Source of the DNA: Microbacterium sp. SLBN-154
GTDB lineage: Bacteria; Actinomycetota; Actinomycetes; Actinomycetales; Microbacteriaceae
Direction: 5' to 3'
DNA length: 64,000 bases
Assembly (NCBI RefSeq): GCF_006715565.1
Contig: NZ_VFNL01000001.1
Span: 3,348,001-3,412,000 of the forward strand
Part shown: in pieces, positions 52,233-61,300 of the stretch
Layout of the letters: every line of letters begins with the position of its first letter
Position numbering within the stretch: position 1 is the first letter of the stretch
Program-made: the position numbers and the translations under genes
The notes under the pieces: generated by a model
The model's input: the letters and a program-made list of their open reading frames with translations, nothing else
What the model was told of the DNA's origin: nothing
The model's database searches: none

Positions 52233-52278
52233 GAGGCGATCTCCGCCTCGAAGGTGTTTCGTCGCGATCCGCGGATCG
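52233..52278. terminator. Hairpin and palindrome between the transglutaminase and radical SAM genes
   Basis: GAGGCG (52233-52238) and CGCCTC (52244-52249) form a six-bp stem with loop ATCTC. CGATCCGCGGATCG (52265-52278) is a perfect 14-bp palindrome. They lie in the 119-bp gap. The first may end the upstream operon, the second may be an operator for the radical SAM gene. Neither has a U-tract. Confidence 0.35.
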
Positions 52279-52295
52279 GATCGACGCCCTGATGG

Positions 52296-53141
52296 TCACA
52301 TCTCCCGCGTGATGGTGACCTTCACGTTGAGCTGGCTCTTGAACGGCCCCGCGTACACCCCGCGCAGGGGCGGCACGTCGTTGTAGTCGCGGCCCCGGCC
52401 GACGAGCACGTGGCGATCGCCGATCTCGATGTTGTTCGTGGGGTCGAATCCGTGCCAGTCGCCGGCGAACCACTCCACCCAGGCGTGCGACTCGCCGGTG
52501 ACCGCGACACCGACCTCCGCGTCGGGCCGGGGGTGCAGGTAGCCCGAGACGTAGCGCGCCGGGATCCCCACTTCGCGGAGGGCACCGAGTGTGATGTGGG
52601 TGATGTCCTGGCACACGCCCTTGCGCGCCGTCCACGCATCGCTCGCCGTGGAGTGCACCCCGGTGACGCCGTGCATGTACTCGACGGCGTCGCCGACGGC
52701 GATGGAGATGGCGTGGGCCGCCTCGCCGGGATGGGTGTGCGCGGCGGCGATCGAGCGGGCGAGCTCGGCCACCTCCGGGTGCGGGCGGGTGCGTGCGGTC
52801 TGGCCGAGCTGCTCGATGGTCGCCACCGAGGCAGCTGCCTCATCGCCGAGCCCGTGCCAGGTGAGGGGCGTGTGCGCGATCGGACGCGACCGCACCTCCA
52901 CGAGCGAGCGCGCGGTGATCTGCAGTGCCGCGTGCGGCGAGAGGACATCGAACGACGCCACACGCGTGCCGAAGTAGTCGACGTAGTGATTGACGGATGT
53001 GGACGGCTCGATGTCCAGCGAGGAGTTCAGGACGAACTGGCTGTCGGTCGATCCCGGCAGCATTCGCGCCTCGTTGTAGGACGCCGAGACGTTCCCCTGG
53101 TAGGAGAAGCCGGTCGAGTGCTCGATGCGGAGGCGCTTCAC
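52296..53141 (-). CDS. Transglutaminase-like cysteine protease/amidase
   Basis: A 281-aa protein with the bacterial transglutaminase N-terminal beta domain (1-90, RIEHSTGFSYQGNVSASYNEARM) and a papain-like transglutaminase core. Catalytic triad: KGVCQDITH (C177), ESHAWVEW (H219) and FDPTNN (D233). Bacterial members usually hydrolyse or ligate isopeptide or peptide bonds rather than cross-link proteins. The ATG overlaps the alpha-E stop (ATGA). It ends the ATP-grasp/alpha-E/transglutaminase operon. Confidence 0.92.
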   Translation of the reverse strand: MKRLRIEHSTGFSYQGNVSASYNEARMLPGSTDSQFVLNSSLDIEPSTSVNHYVDYFGTRVASFDVLSPHAALQITARSLVEVRSRPIAHTPLTWHGLGDEAAASVATIEQLGQTARTRPHPEVAELARSIAAAHTHPGEAAHAISIAVGDAVEYMHGVTGVHSTASDAWTARKGVCQDITHITLGALREVGIPARYVSGYLHPRPDAEVGVAVTGESHAWVEWFAGDWHGFDPTNNIEIGDRHVLVGRGRDYNDVPPLRGVYAGPFKSQLNVKVTITREM

Positions 53142-54070
53142 GAGATCTCCCCGATCCAGCTCGGCTCGGCCTGCGTGGGGAAGAACCGCGACTTGATCGC
53201 CTCGGATGCCTCACGCGTCACTTTCTGCACGCGCTGCATGTGATGCGGAAGCTCGTTGAGGATCTCGCTGACCGGCCGGTACTCGAGGTCGTTGCGGATG
53301 CGCCCGAGCGCGCGGAGCACCGTGTTGGAGTGCCCCACACGGTCGGCGCGGGGATCGATGGCACTCATGCATTCCTCTGCGAGCTGGATGGAGTAGATGA
53401 TCGAGCGGGGGAACAGCCGGTCCAGCAGCAGGAACTCGGCGGCGTTGCGCGCACTCGGCATGCCCCGGTAGGTGCGCAGGTACGCCTCGTAGGCACCGCA
53501 CGAACGCAGGATGGTCGTCCAGGACGGACCGGATGCCTCGGTCAGCGACCTCGTCGCGAGCAGGCGCGCGGTCATGTCGGTGCGCTCGATGCTGCGCCCG
53601 AGCGTGAAGAACTGCCAGGCCTCGTCGCGGCTGGTCGAGGAGTCGACGACGCCCACGGCGAGGGCGGCGCGCTCGCGCACCCACTGGAAGAACTCGTGCA
53701 CCTTGTCGCGCTGGAGGCGCCGCGGCATCCGGGCACTGGTGGTGTTGAGGGTCTCCCACAGTTCGGTGGAGACGATCTCGCGCGCACGGCGGGCGTTCTC
53801 GCGGGCCGCCGAGATCGAATAGGCGATGCTCGCGGGGTTCATCCGGTCGACGGCAAGACGCTGCAGCACATCATCGCGACCGACCCGGTCTGCGCCCTCG
53901 AGCGGGTAGGACCCCATCACGCTCAGCAGAGAGCGGCAGGCGGTGTCCTCATCGATCCAGGGGTCTTCGAGAAGGAGCTGGAGGTGCACGTCGAGGATGC
54001 GCGCGGTGCCGTCGGACCTCTCGATGTACCGCCCGATCCAGAACAGTGACTCGGCGATGCGGCTCAGCAT
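53138..54070 (-). CDS. Alpha-E domain protein
   Basis: A 310-aa all-helical protein of the alpha-E family: MLSRIAESLFWIGRYIERSDGTARIL at the start (W11 and R18 conserved), NARRAREIVSTELWETLNT, and RSIERTDMTARLLATRS. The function is unknown, but it is nearly always next to a circularly permuted ATP-grasp and a transglutaminase. Its start overlaps the ATP-grasp gene end by seven bases, so the two are coupled. Confidence 0.92.
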   Translation of the reverse strand: MLSRIAESLFWIGRYIERSDGTARILDVHLQLLLEDPWIDEDTACRSLLSVMGSYPLEGADRVGRDDVLQRLAVDRMNPASIAYSISAARENARRAREIVSTELWETLNTTSARMPRRLQRDKVHEFFQWVRERAALAVGVVDSSTSRDEAWQFFTLGRSIERTDMTARLLATRSLTEASGPSWTTILRSCGAYEAYLRTYRGMPSARNAAEFLLLDRLFPRSIIYSIQLAEECMSAIDPRADRVGHSNTVLRALGRIRNDLEYRPVSEILNELPHHMQRVQKVTREASEAIKSRFFPTQAEPSWIGEIS

Positions 54071-55737
54071 GCGTCATCCCTCCCCTGCTGCTGCTGCTCC
54101 TGCTGCTCGGTGCGCGTGCGCGGGCGGTCCTGGGGCGAGTGGGTCACCTCGTCCTGCTCGTCGTAGATGATCGGGATGGCGGCCGTGACCGTGGCCGCCT
54201 GATCGGCGACGAGCCCGGCCAGGCCGGCCCCCTGCCCGTACTCGACGTGCGAGGGCGCGGAACCACCGACGATCCAGGTGTCCTTCGAGCCGCCGCCTTG
54301 GCTGGAGTTGACCACGAGCTGCCCCTCCGGAAGCGCCACACGGGTGAGCCCGCCGGGGAGCACCCAGACATCCTCGCCGTCGTTGACAGCGAAGGGCCGG
54401 AGGTCGGCGTGACGGGGACGCATCCCGTCCTCGACGAGGGTGGGGATGGTCGACAGCATCACCACCGGCTGGGCGATCCACCCGCGCGGGTCGGCGAGCA
54501 GTCGGTGGCGGAGCGCCTCGAGCTCGGCCGGGGAGGCGTCGGGGCCGACGACCAGGCCCTTCCCGCCCGAGCCGTCGACAGGCTTGACCACGAGCTCGTC
54601 GAGCCGGTCGAGCACCTCCTCGAGCGCACCCGGATCTTCCAGCCGCCAGGTGTCGACGTTCTTCAGGATCGGCTCCTCGGCGAGGTAGTACCGGATCAGG
54701 TCGGGCACATAGGTGTAGATCAGCTTGTCGTCGGCAACCCCGTTGCCCACCGCGTTGGCGATCGTGACGTTGCCGAGCCGCGCGGCGAGCATGAGCCCGG
54801 GAGCCCCGAGCATCGAGTCGGCGCGGAACTGCAGCGGGTCGAGAAAGTCGTCGTCCACCCGGCGGTAGATGACGTCGACGCGCTTGGGTCCGCGGGTGGT
54901 GCGCATGAACACCTTGCCGCCGATGCAGAGCAGGTCGCGCCCCTCGACGAGTTCGACGCCCATGAGTCGGGCGAGGAGGGTGTGCTCGAAGTACGCCGAG
55001 TTGTACACACCGGGGGTCAGCACGACGACGTTCGGCTCTTCGACCCCGGGCGGGGCCGAGGCCCGCAGCGCCGCGAGGAGCTTGTTGGGGTACTCCCCGA
55101 CCGGCCGCACCCGCATCGAGACGAAGAGCTCGGGAAGGGTCTGGGCCATCACGCGGCGGTTGGAGATGACGTACGACACACCCGACGGGACGCGCACGTT
55201 GTCTTCCAGCACGCGCATCTCGCCGTTCTCGTCGCGGATGAGGTCGATCCCCGAGACCTGGATGCGCACGCCGTTGGCGCTGTGGATGCCGGCGGCCTGC
55301 CGGTAGAAGTACTGGGATGACGCGATGAGACGCGCCGGGAGGACTCCGTCGCGCACGCAGTGCTGATGACCGTACGCGTCGTCGAGGAACGCCTCGAGCG
55401 CGCGCACGCGCTGCTTCACCCCCGCTTCGATGCGCGACCATTCGTCGAAGGCGATGATGCGCGGCACGGCGTCGAGAGGGAAAGGCCGTTCTTCACCGGC
55501 GAAGTCGAAGGTCACGCCCTGGGCGAGATACGAGCTCGCGAGCGATTCGGTGCGTCCGCGCAGCTCTTCCTGGGTCATCTGCGCCAAGGCCTGATGGAGC
55601 TCGCGATAGGCCTCCCGCGACTCCGCCCCCGCCGACCCGTTCCGCGACATCGCGAACATCTCGTCGAACGGGGCGACACCCGCGGGCGACCGGCGGGGCG
55701 TCAGCGTGGCACCGTAGCCGTCGAACAGGTCACCCAT
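54064..55737 (-). CDS. Circularly permuted ATP-grasp family protein
   Basis: A 557-aa ATP-dependent carboxylate-amine ligase of the circularly permuted type 2 group. Visible are FDEMFAMSRNGSAGAESREAYR near the N-terminus, LIRDENGEMRVLEDNVRVPSGVSYVISNRR, LTPGVYNSAYFEHTLLARLMGVELVEGRDL, VIYRRVDDDFLDPLQFR, VKPVDGSGGKGLVVGPDA and VNSSQGGGSKDTWIVG. The C-terminus is Gln-rich (EQQEQQQQG). ATG is six bases after TAGGCT (55749-55744). The group is predicted to form peptide bonds, with the transglutaminase removing or transferring the product; substrates are not known. Confidence 0.93.
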   Translation of the reverse strand: MGDLFDGYGATLTPRRSPAGVAPFDEMFAMSRNGSAGAESREAYRELHQALAQMTQEELRGRTESLASSYLAQGVTFDFAGEERPFPLDAVPRIIAFDEWSRIEAGVKQRVRALEAFLDDAYGHQHCVRDGVLPARLIASSQYFYRQAAGIHSANGVRIQVSGIDLIRDENGEMRVLEDNVRVPSGVSYVISNRRVMAQTLPELFVSMRVRPVGEYPNKLLAALRASAPPGVEEPNVVVLTPGVYNSAYFEHTLLARLMGVELVEGRDLLCIGGKVFMRTTRGPKRVDVIYRRVDDDFLDPLQFRADSMLGAPGLMLAARLGNVTIANAVGNGVADDKLIYTYVPDLIRYYLAEEPILKNVDTWRLEDPGALEEVLDRLDELVVKPVDGSGGKGLVVGPDASPAELEALRHRLLADPRGWIAQPVVMLSTIPTLVEDGMRPRHADLRPFAVNDGEDVWVLPGGLTRVALPEGQLVVNSSQGGGSKDTWIVGGSAPSHVEYGQGAGLAGLVADQAATVTAAIPIIYDEQDEVTHSPQDRPRTRTEQQEQQQQGRDDAC

Positions 55738-55832
55738 GCCCCGAGCCTAGTCGGGGGCGTGTTGCCGCAGTGTTTCGACCCGGCCGGAGCCGACGTCGCT
55801 AGGCTGAGCGGCACCTCGACCGGAAGGACGCC
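55738..55832. promoter_or_regulatory. Divergent promoter region between the two ATP-grasp genes
   Basis: TAGGCT on the minus strand (55749-55744) gives a leaderless mRNA for the permuted ATP-grasp gene. TAGGCT on the plus strand (55800-55805) gives a leader of about 21 nt with GGAAGGA (from about 55821) before ATG 55833. Two promoters about 50 bp apart could share regulation. No palindrome is evident. Confidence 0.5.
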
Positions 55833-57044
55833 ATGCGCATCCTCGTCACCAGCTCCCGCAACACCTTCGCGCTGGATCTCATCCGCAAGCTCGGGAGCAT
55901 CGGACACACCGTCTACGCCAGCGACACCTACGGCGGCGCGGTCGGCAGCCACTCACGGTTCGCCGCCGGCCACCTGGTGACTTCGTCGCCGCGCTTCGCC
56001 ACCGACGCCTTCATCACCGAGGTGTCGGACTTCGTCGCCGCGCACGAGATCGAGGTGATCATCCCCACCTTCGAGGAGGTCTTCTACCTCGCCGCGCGCC
56101 AGGACGATCTGCCCGAGGGTGTCCGCGTGCTCACCGGCACATTCGGCGATCTCGCGCGCCTCCACGACAAGGCGAGCTTCCAGCGGCTCGCCGAGGAGGC
56201 GGGTGTCCCCATCCCCGAGACGGTGGTGGTCACCAGCGACGAGGAGCTCGTCGAGACCATCGCCCGCTTCCCCCGTTACTTCGCCCGGGCGGCGTTCTCA
56301 CGCGGCGGCGTGGGCCTGCTGACCAACACCGGTCCGCTCGCCGGCAAGACGCCGGTGGACGAGTGTCATCCCACCCCCGAGCAACCCTGGCTCGTGCAGC
56401 CCTTCGTCGACGGGCCGATGGTGTGCTCGTACAGCATCATCGTCGACGGCCGCGTGACAGCCCACACGACGTATGTGGCCGCGGAGCAGTGGGCGCACAG
56501 CACGGCGATCGCCTTCCTGGCCGTGGACAGCACCGACACCCTCGGCTACGCCCAGCGCATCGTCGACTCCCTCGATCCCGGGTTCACCGGCCAGCTGTCG
56601 TTCGACTTCGTCGACCACGGCGACGGACTGCGCATCATCGAATGCAACCCGCGACCCACCAACGGCGTCATCCTGCTCGATGCCGCCGATGTCGGTCGCG
56701 CCCTCACCGGCGACGTCGACGAGCCCGTCGTCGCCGAGCCCGGCGCAGAGCGGGAGATCACCCTCGCGGTGGTCGCCGACTGCTTCGCCGAACCGCTGTC
56801 GCACCTGCCGACGTCGCTGCACGACCTGCTGCACGTGAAGGATGTCGGAAGCGGCTGGCACGACAGCCTGGCGATGATGTGGAGCCCCGCGACCATCGTC
56901 CACGGGGCGAAGATCCAGCACGGTGACCGCAAGGAGATCCTCGCCGCTCTCGGCGACGACATCGTGTGGAACGGCGAGCCGATCGACGGGATGAGCTCCG
57001 CCGACGCCGCCGCCCTCGACGCGGTCCACGCCGGTCGGGTCTGA
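55833..57044 (+). CDS. ATP-grasp ligase (carbamoyl-phosphate-synthase-like fold)
   Basis: A 403-aa ligase: pre-ATP-grasp Rossmann part RILVTSSRNTFALDLIRKLG at 2-21, IPTFEEVFYLA, DKASFQRLAEEAGVPIPETVVV, then the ATP-grasp module with YFARAAFSRGGVGL, WLVQPFVDGPMVCSYSIIVDGRV, and metal-binding GLRIIECNPRPTNGVILLDAA (E and N ligands). The C-terminal 130 residues are less conserved. It makes an amide or thioester from a carboxylate and ATP, substrate unknown. It faces the permuted ATP-grasp operon across 95 bp, making a link likely but unproven. Confidence 0.9.
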   Translation: MRILVTSSRNTFALDLIRKLGSIGHTVYASDTYGGAVGSHSRFAAGHLVTSSPRFATDAFITEVSDFVAAHEIEVIIPTFEEVFYLAARQDDLPEGVRVLTGTFGDLARLHDKASFQRLAEEAGVPIPETVVVTSDEELVETIARFPRYFARAAFSRGGVGLLTNTGPLAGKTPVDECHPTPEQPWLVQPFVDGPMVCSYSIIVDGRVTAHTTYVAAEQWAHSTAIAFLAVDSTDTLGYAQRIVDSLDPGFTGQLSFDFVDHGDGLRIIECNPRPTNGVILLDAADVGRALTGDVDEPVVAEPGAEREITLAVVADCFAEPLSHLPTSLHDLLHVKDVGSGWHDSLAMMWSPATIVHGAKIQHGDRKEILAALGDDIVWNGEPIDGMSSADAAALDAVHAGRV

Positions 57045-57053
57045 CTCGGGCGT

Positions 57054-58229
57054 TCAACGACCGAGGAGTCCCTCCGCGCGCGACATCGCCTCGAGCAGGG
57101 CCGGAAGGCGCGCACCCGCGCCGCGGCGCGGAAGCCGCTCGAGCACGCCGCTCTCGTCGGGGAGGCGGTGCTGCATGCCACGCACGAGCCGGCGGACGGC
57201 GTTCAGGAGCGCGACCGGGTGGGTGTCCAGCGCGCTGTGTCCGTTCTCGAGCGTGACGAGCACGGCGTCCCGAGCTCTCCGCGCGGTCCGCTCGGCGATC
57301 GCGGGCGGGGTGCGGAGGTCTCGGGTGCCGCTGAGGACGACCAGGGGCCAGGGGAAGGCGGGGGTGAGCGCGGGAAGGTCGTAGGGCTCCCCCGCGAACG
57401 CGGGGAACCGCGGCGCGAGCGGGGCGTAGGTCGAAGCCGGGTCGAGCGGCAGGCCGTCGAGCGGCGCTCCGTAAGCGAGCTCGCGGAAGGCGATCACCCC
57501 GGCCAGGTCGAATTCGTACACCCCGGGGATACGGGCGATGTCCTCGTCGCGCGTCGCGTAGGCCGAGAGCGCTCGCCAGGTCAGCGGCGGTCCGCGCCGC
57601 ACCCGCCGGCGCGCAAGTGCGGCGGCCAGCTCGAGCCCCGCCAGCTCGTACGCCGCGCGGACCACGTCGAGCACCGACCGCTCATCCTCACCGCGGTCCA
57701 CGAGCGTGCGCACATCTGCCGAGAGCGCGTCACCCGCGTCCCAGAACAGTCCCCGCACGCGCTCCCGCTCGATCGCGAGGTCGGCCGTGGACTGCAGGGG
57801 CGAATCCAGCAGCATCCGCTCGACACGGTCGGGATGGCGCACGCCGAACGCGGACGCCAGATAACTGCCGTACGACGAGCCGACCAGGACAGCGCGTTCG
57901 ATGCGTTCGTGGTCGAGGACCGCAGCGACGTCGTCGAGCACCGCCAGGATGCGCATCGCCGACGGCGGAAGGGCCGCTCCGGCGAGGTCGGTCCGCGAGA
58001 GGCCGACGCCACGGTGCTCGACCATGACGACGTCCAGCCCGCCGCCCGCGGCGATCCGGCGGACGCTGCGGTAGGGACGGACCGAGGCGAGGCCCGGGCC
58101 GCCCGGAAGGATGACGACCGGCGTCGCGCCCCGGGGCCCCGAGCGCACGTAGGTGAGGTCGAAGGCCGGCGCATCCGAGGTGTCGGGGCGCCGCACCGTC
58201 TCGATGCGTTCGCCGTGCCGTGCCGCCAT
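57054..58229 (-). CDS. Alpha/beta hydrolase, proline iminopeptidase-like (S33)
   Basis: A 391-aa protein: VVILPGGPGLASVRPYRS (GGPG oxyanion motif), VEHRGVGLSRTDL, nucleophile elbow VLVGSSYGSYLAS (S119), and late His in LENGHSALDTHP. The GGPG and DHRGxG-like motifs fit S33 peptidases, which cleave N-terminal proline or other small amides. ATG 58229 has GAAAGAG a few bases upstream; ATG 58247 (six codons earlier) is possible. The two-way neighbours are an ATP-grasp gene (converging, 9 bp gap) and the GH16 terminator; if the ATP-grasp genes make a peptide, this peptidase could act on it. Confidence 0.83.
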   Translation of the reverse strand: MAARHGERIETVRRPDTSDAPAFDLTYVRSGPRGATPVVILPGGPGLASVRPYRSVRRIAAGGGLDVVMVEHRGVGLSRTDLAGAALPPSAMRILAVLDDVAAVLDHERIERAVLVGSSYGSYLASAFGVRHPDRVERMLLDSPLQSTADLAIERERVRGLFWDAGDALSADVRTLVDRGEDERSVLDVVRAAYELAGLELAAALARRRVRRGPPLTWRALSAYATRDEDIARIPGVYEFDLAGVIAFRELAYGAPLDGLPLDPASTYAPLAPRFPAFAGEPYDLPALTPAFPWPLVVLSGTRDLRTPPAIAERTARRARDAVLVTLENGHSALDTHPVALLNAVRRLVRGMQHRLPDESGVLERLPRRGAGARLPALLEAMSRAEGLLGR

Positions 58230-58267
58230 GGGGCTACTCTTTCGCATCCGGATGCCGCGGCGAAACG

Positions 58268-58311
58268 CCGAGGGCGCCACGCCGTCGGGAAGACCGGCGC
58301 GACGCCCTCGG
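58268..58311. terminator. Terminator hairpin after the GH16 gene
   Basis: CCGAGGGCG (58268-58276) and CGCCCTCGG (58303-58311) form the outer stem; CGCCG (58280-58284) and CGGCG (58295-58299) form an inner stem. The minus-strand GH16 gene stops at 58318, seven bases before the hairpin, so it most likely ends that mRNA, and the following gene on the same strand starts at 58229. Confidence 0.7.
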
Positions 58312-58317
58312 ATCGCC

Positions 58318-61300
58318 TCAGACCTCGGAGCCTCCGAGATCACGTCGACGCGCGAATCGACGCAGGGCCAGGACCAGACCCGCCAGCAGCAGGGTCAGAC
58401 CGGCAGCGACCGCCGCCCACGGCCCCTCGACGCCGGTCGCGCCCAGGACGCCTCTCGGACCCTCGCCGGCCGCGGGCTGGCCGGGAGCGCCGGCGCCGGG
58501 CACGCCGGGCTGGCCGGCGCCGGGGTCGGTTCCCGGGTCGGGGCCGGGGTCGGGGCCCGGATCCACACCCGGGACGGGGTCCGTGATCTCCGTCAGCACC
58601 TGCAGGCGGTCCACAGCCACCGCCTCCGCTCCATCGGTCGACAGGCGGTAGCCCGAGACCGACGTCAGCTGCAGTCCGTCGTCAGGCGCACCCGCAGGCT
58701 GCTCGTCGCTGCGCTCGAAGGCGTCGAAGGGCACCTCGACGTATCGCCAGCCGGCGACGTCGTCGGTGAACGAGGCACGGAACCGTTCCGCGTCATCCGG
58801 GGCCTGATAAACCCGCAGGTAGTCGACCTTGAGCTCCTGCGGGAACGTCAGATCAGCACCCAGCGGCCCACCGAAGTTGCCTCCGACGGCCATGTTCATC
58901 AGGAACGTGAATGCGTGCTCGTACACCCACTCCGAGGGCGCCACGTCCTCGGGCGTGGCGGTGTGGAAGAGGATCTCCTCGCCGTCCTCGAGCTGGACGT
59001 ACCAGCGGATCTCCTCGGGCTCCCACTCCACCGCGAAGGTCAGCCAGCGATTGCTGAGGTCCTCGCCGAAGTCGTAGGTCTGGCCGTAGGCGTTCCCACC
59101 CGAGTACCCCGGACCGTGGATCGTTCCGAAGATCTCGTCGGGAAGCTTTCCAACGTACTCCATCACGTCGATCTCACCCGTCTGCGGCCATCCGACGTCG
59201 CGGAAGTCGTTTCCGAGCGACCAGATCGCCGGCCAGATCCCCGGCTCCCCATCGGGCATCTGCGCCCGCGCCTCGATGCGACCGTGGAGCGCTTCGACCT
59301 TGCCCTCGGTGATGAGGCGAGCAGAGGTGAACTCGCACGGTCCGTACCAGCACTCCAGGCCCAAGGCCGCAGGGTCTTCCACGGCACGCGTGGTGATGAC
59401 CATGTTGCCCTCACCGTCGTGCGCAGCGTTCTCGGTCGAGTCGGTGTAGTACTGCAGCTCGTCGTTGCCCCAGCCCCAGCCTCCCGTCTCGTAGGTCCAC
59501 CAGCGCTCGTCTGCGGGCGTCCCTGCCGGAGCGTCGAACTCGTCCGACCACGCCAGCTCCCAGCCCTCGGGCCCGACGCGCTCGGCCGTGCCGTCGTCGA
59601 GGCCCACCGTCACCGTTCGCCCGTCACCGGCGCCCTGGTACCAGAACCCGAGACCCTCGCGGGCCGACCAGTCCTGCGACTGCTCGAGTTCGCGAGCGAA
59701 CCCGCCCGTGCCCTCGATGTCGAGCACGTTCTCGAACGACGACTGGCCCTCATAGGCACCGTCGTCGCCCGCGGCGATCTCGCGCGTTGAGATCTCCGCT
59801 TCGCCGGTGGGACGCAGCAGACCCGCGCCCGACTCGAAGTCCTCGAGCATGCCGTCGGGGGCGACGTCGGTGTCGGTGATGCTCACCCGTCCGATCGTCG
59901 ACATCCCGAGCTCGGCTCCCACGGGCTCGGACAGGCGGATGACGAACGTCTCGTCGACCTCGGCCTTGTCGTCGTCGATCGTCGCGACCTCGATCACGGC
60001 CGACTGCTCACCTGCCGGGATTGTGACCGTGCCGCGGGTCGGGACGAAATCGCGGTCCGCCGTCGCCGGCAGGTCCTCGGTCGAGGTGCGGTACTCGGCG
60101 ACCTCGGTCGCGTACGCGACCGTCACGTCCTCCTCCGACACCCGCGACAGCCGCAGCTCCGCCGCGGCGGTGTCACCCTCTGCCACGATGAAGGTCGAGC
60201 GGGCGAAGTTCAGCTGCAGCGGACGGTTGGCGTCGGACTGACCGACCAGGGTCAGATCGTCGAGTCGGATGACGGGGGTCACGGGTGTGGAGGTCTGCTC
60301 AACACCGATGCCGAACCCGTGCACCTCGGTCAGGGTGAGGCCGTCATCGGGCGCACCGTTGCCGATGTTCTTGCGGGCGAAGTCCTCGAACGGCAGCTCG
60401 ATGAACCGCCACCCGGTGAAATCGTCGACGAACTGCACCGAGAACCGCTCGGCGTCATCCACCGTCGAACCGGGGTTGCGGTTGTCGAGCAGATCGACGA
60501 ACATCGGCGCACCCGAGTTCGTGCCCTGCATCCAGAACCCCACCCCTCGGTAGGCCGACCAGTCCTGCGGCACCCACGAGGTCCCATCGGTGAAGTTGTC
60601 GATCACCACAGCCCACGACGACGTGTCGAAGCCCAACTGCAGCACGTCATTGCCCTCGGCAGCACCCGGACGCGTCGCATCCGCCACCCGCTCGATCGAG
60701 GGCACATTCCCCGCACCCTGCGCCGCGAACCACCCCAACGGCGGCACCGCCGCCGGATCCCCCAACACCAACTCCGCCTCGAAATCCTCCACCGTCTGCT
60801 GGTACTCCACCAGTGCGATGTCGTCGAGTCGGATGACGGGGGTGACGGGTGTGGAGGTCTGCTCAACGCCGATGCCGAACCCGTGCACCTCGGTCAGGGT
60901 GAGGCCGTCATCGGGCGCACCGTTGCCGATGTTCTTGCGGGCGAAGTCCTCGAACGGCAGCTCGATGAACCGCCACCCGGTGAAATCGTCGACGAACTGC
61001 ACCGAGAACCGCTCGGCGTCATCCACCGTCGAACCGGGGTTGCGGTTGTCGAGCAGATCGACGAACATCGGCGCACCCGAGTTTGTGCCCTGCATCCAGA
61101 ACCCCACCCCTCGGTAGGCCGACCAGTCCTGCGGCACCCACGAGGTCCCATCGGTGAAGTTGTCGATCACCACAGCCCACGACGACGTGTCGAAGCCCAA
61201 CTGCAGCACGTCATTGCCCTCGGCAGCACCCGGACGCGTCGCATCCGCCACCCGCTCGATCGAGGGCACATTCCCCGCACCCTGCGCCGCGAACCACCCC

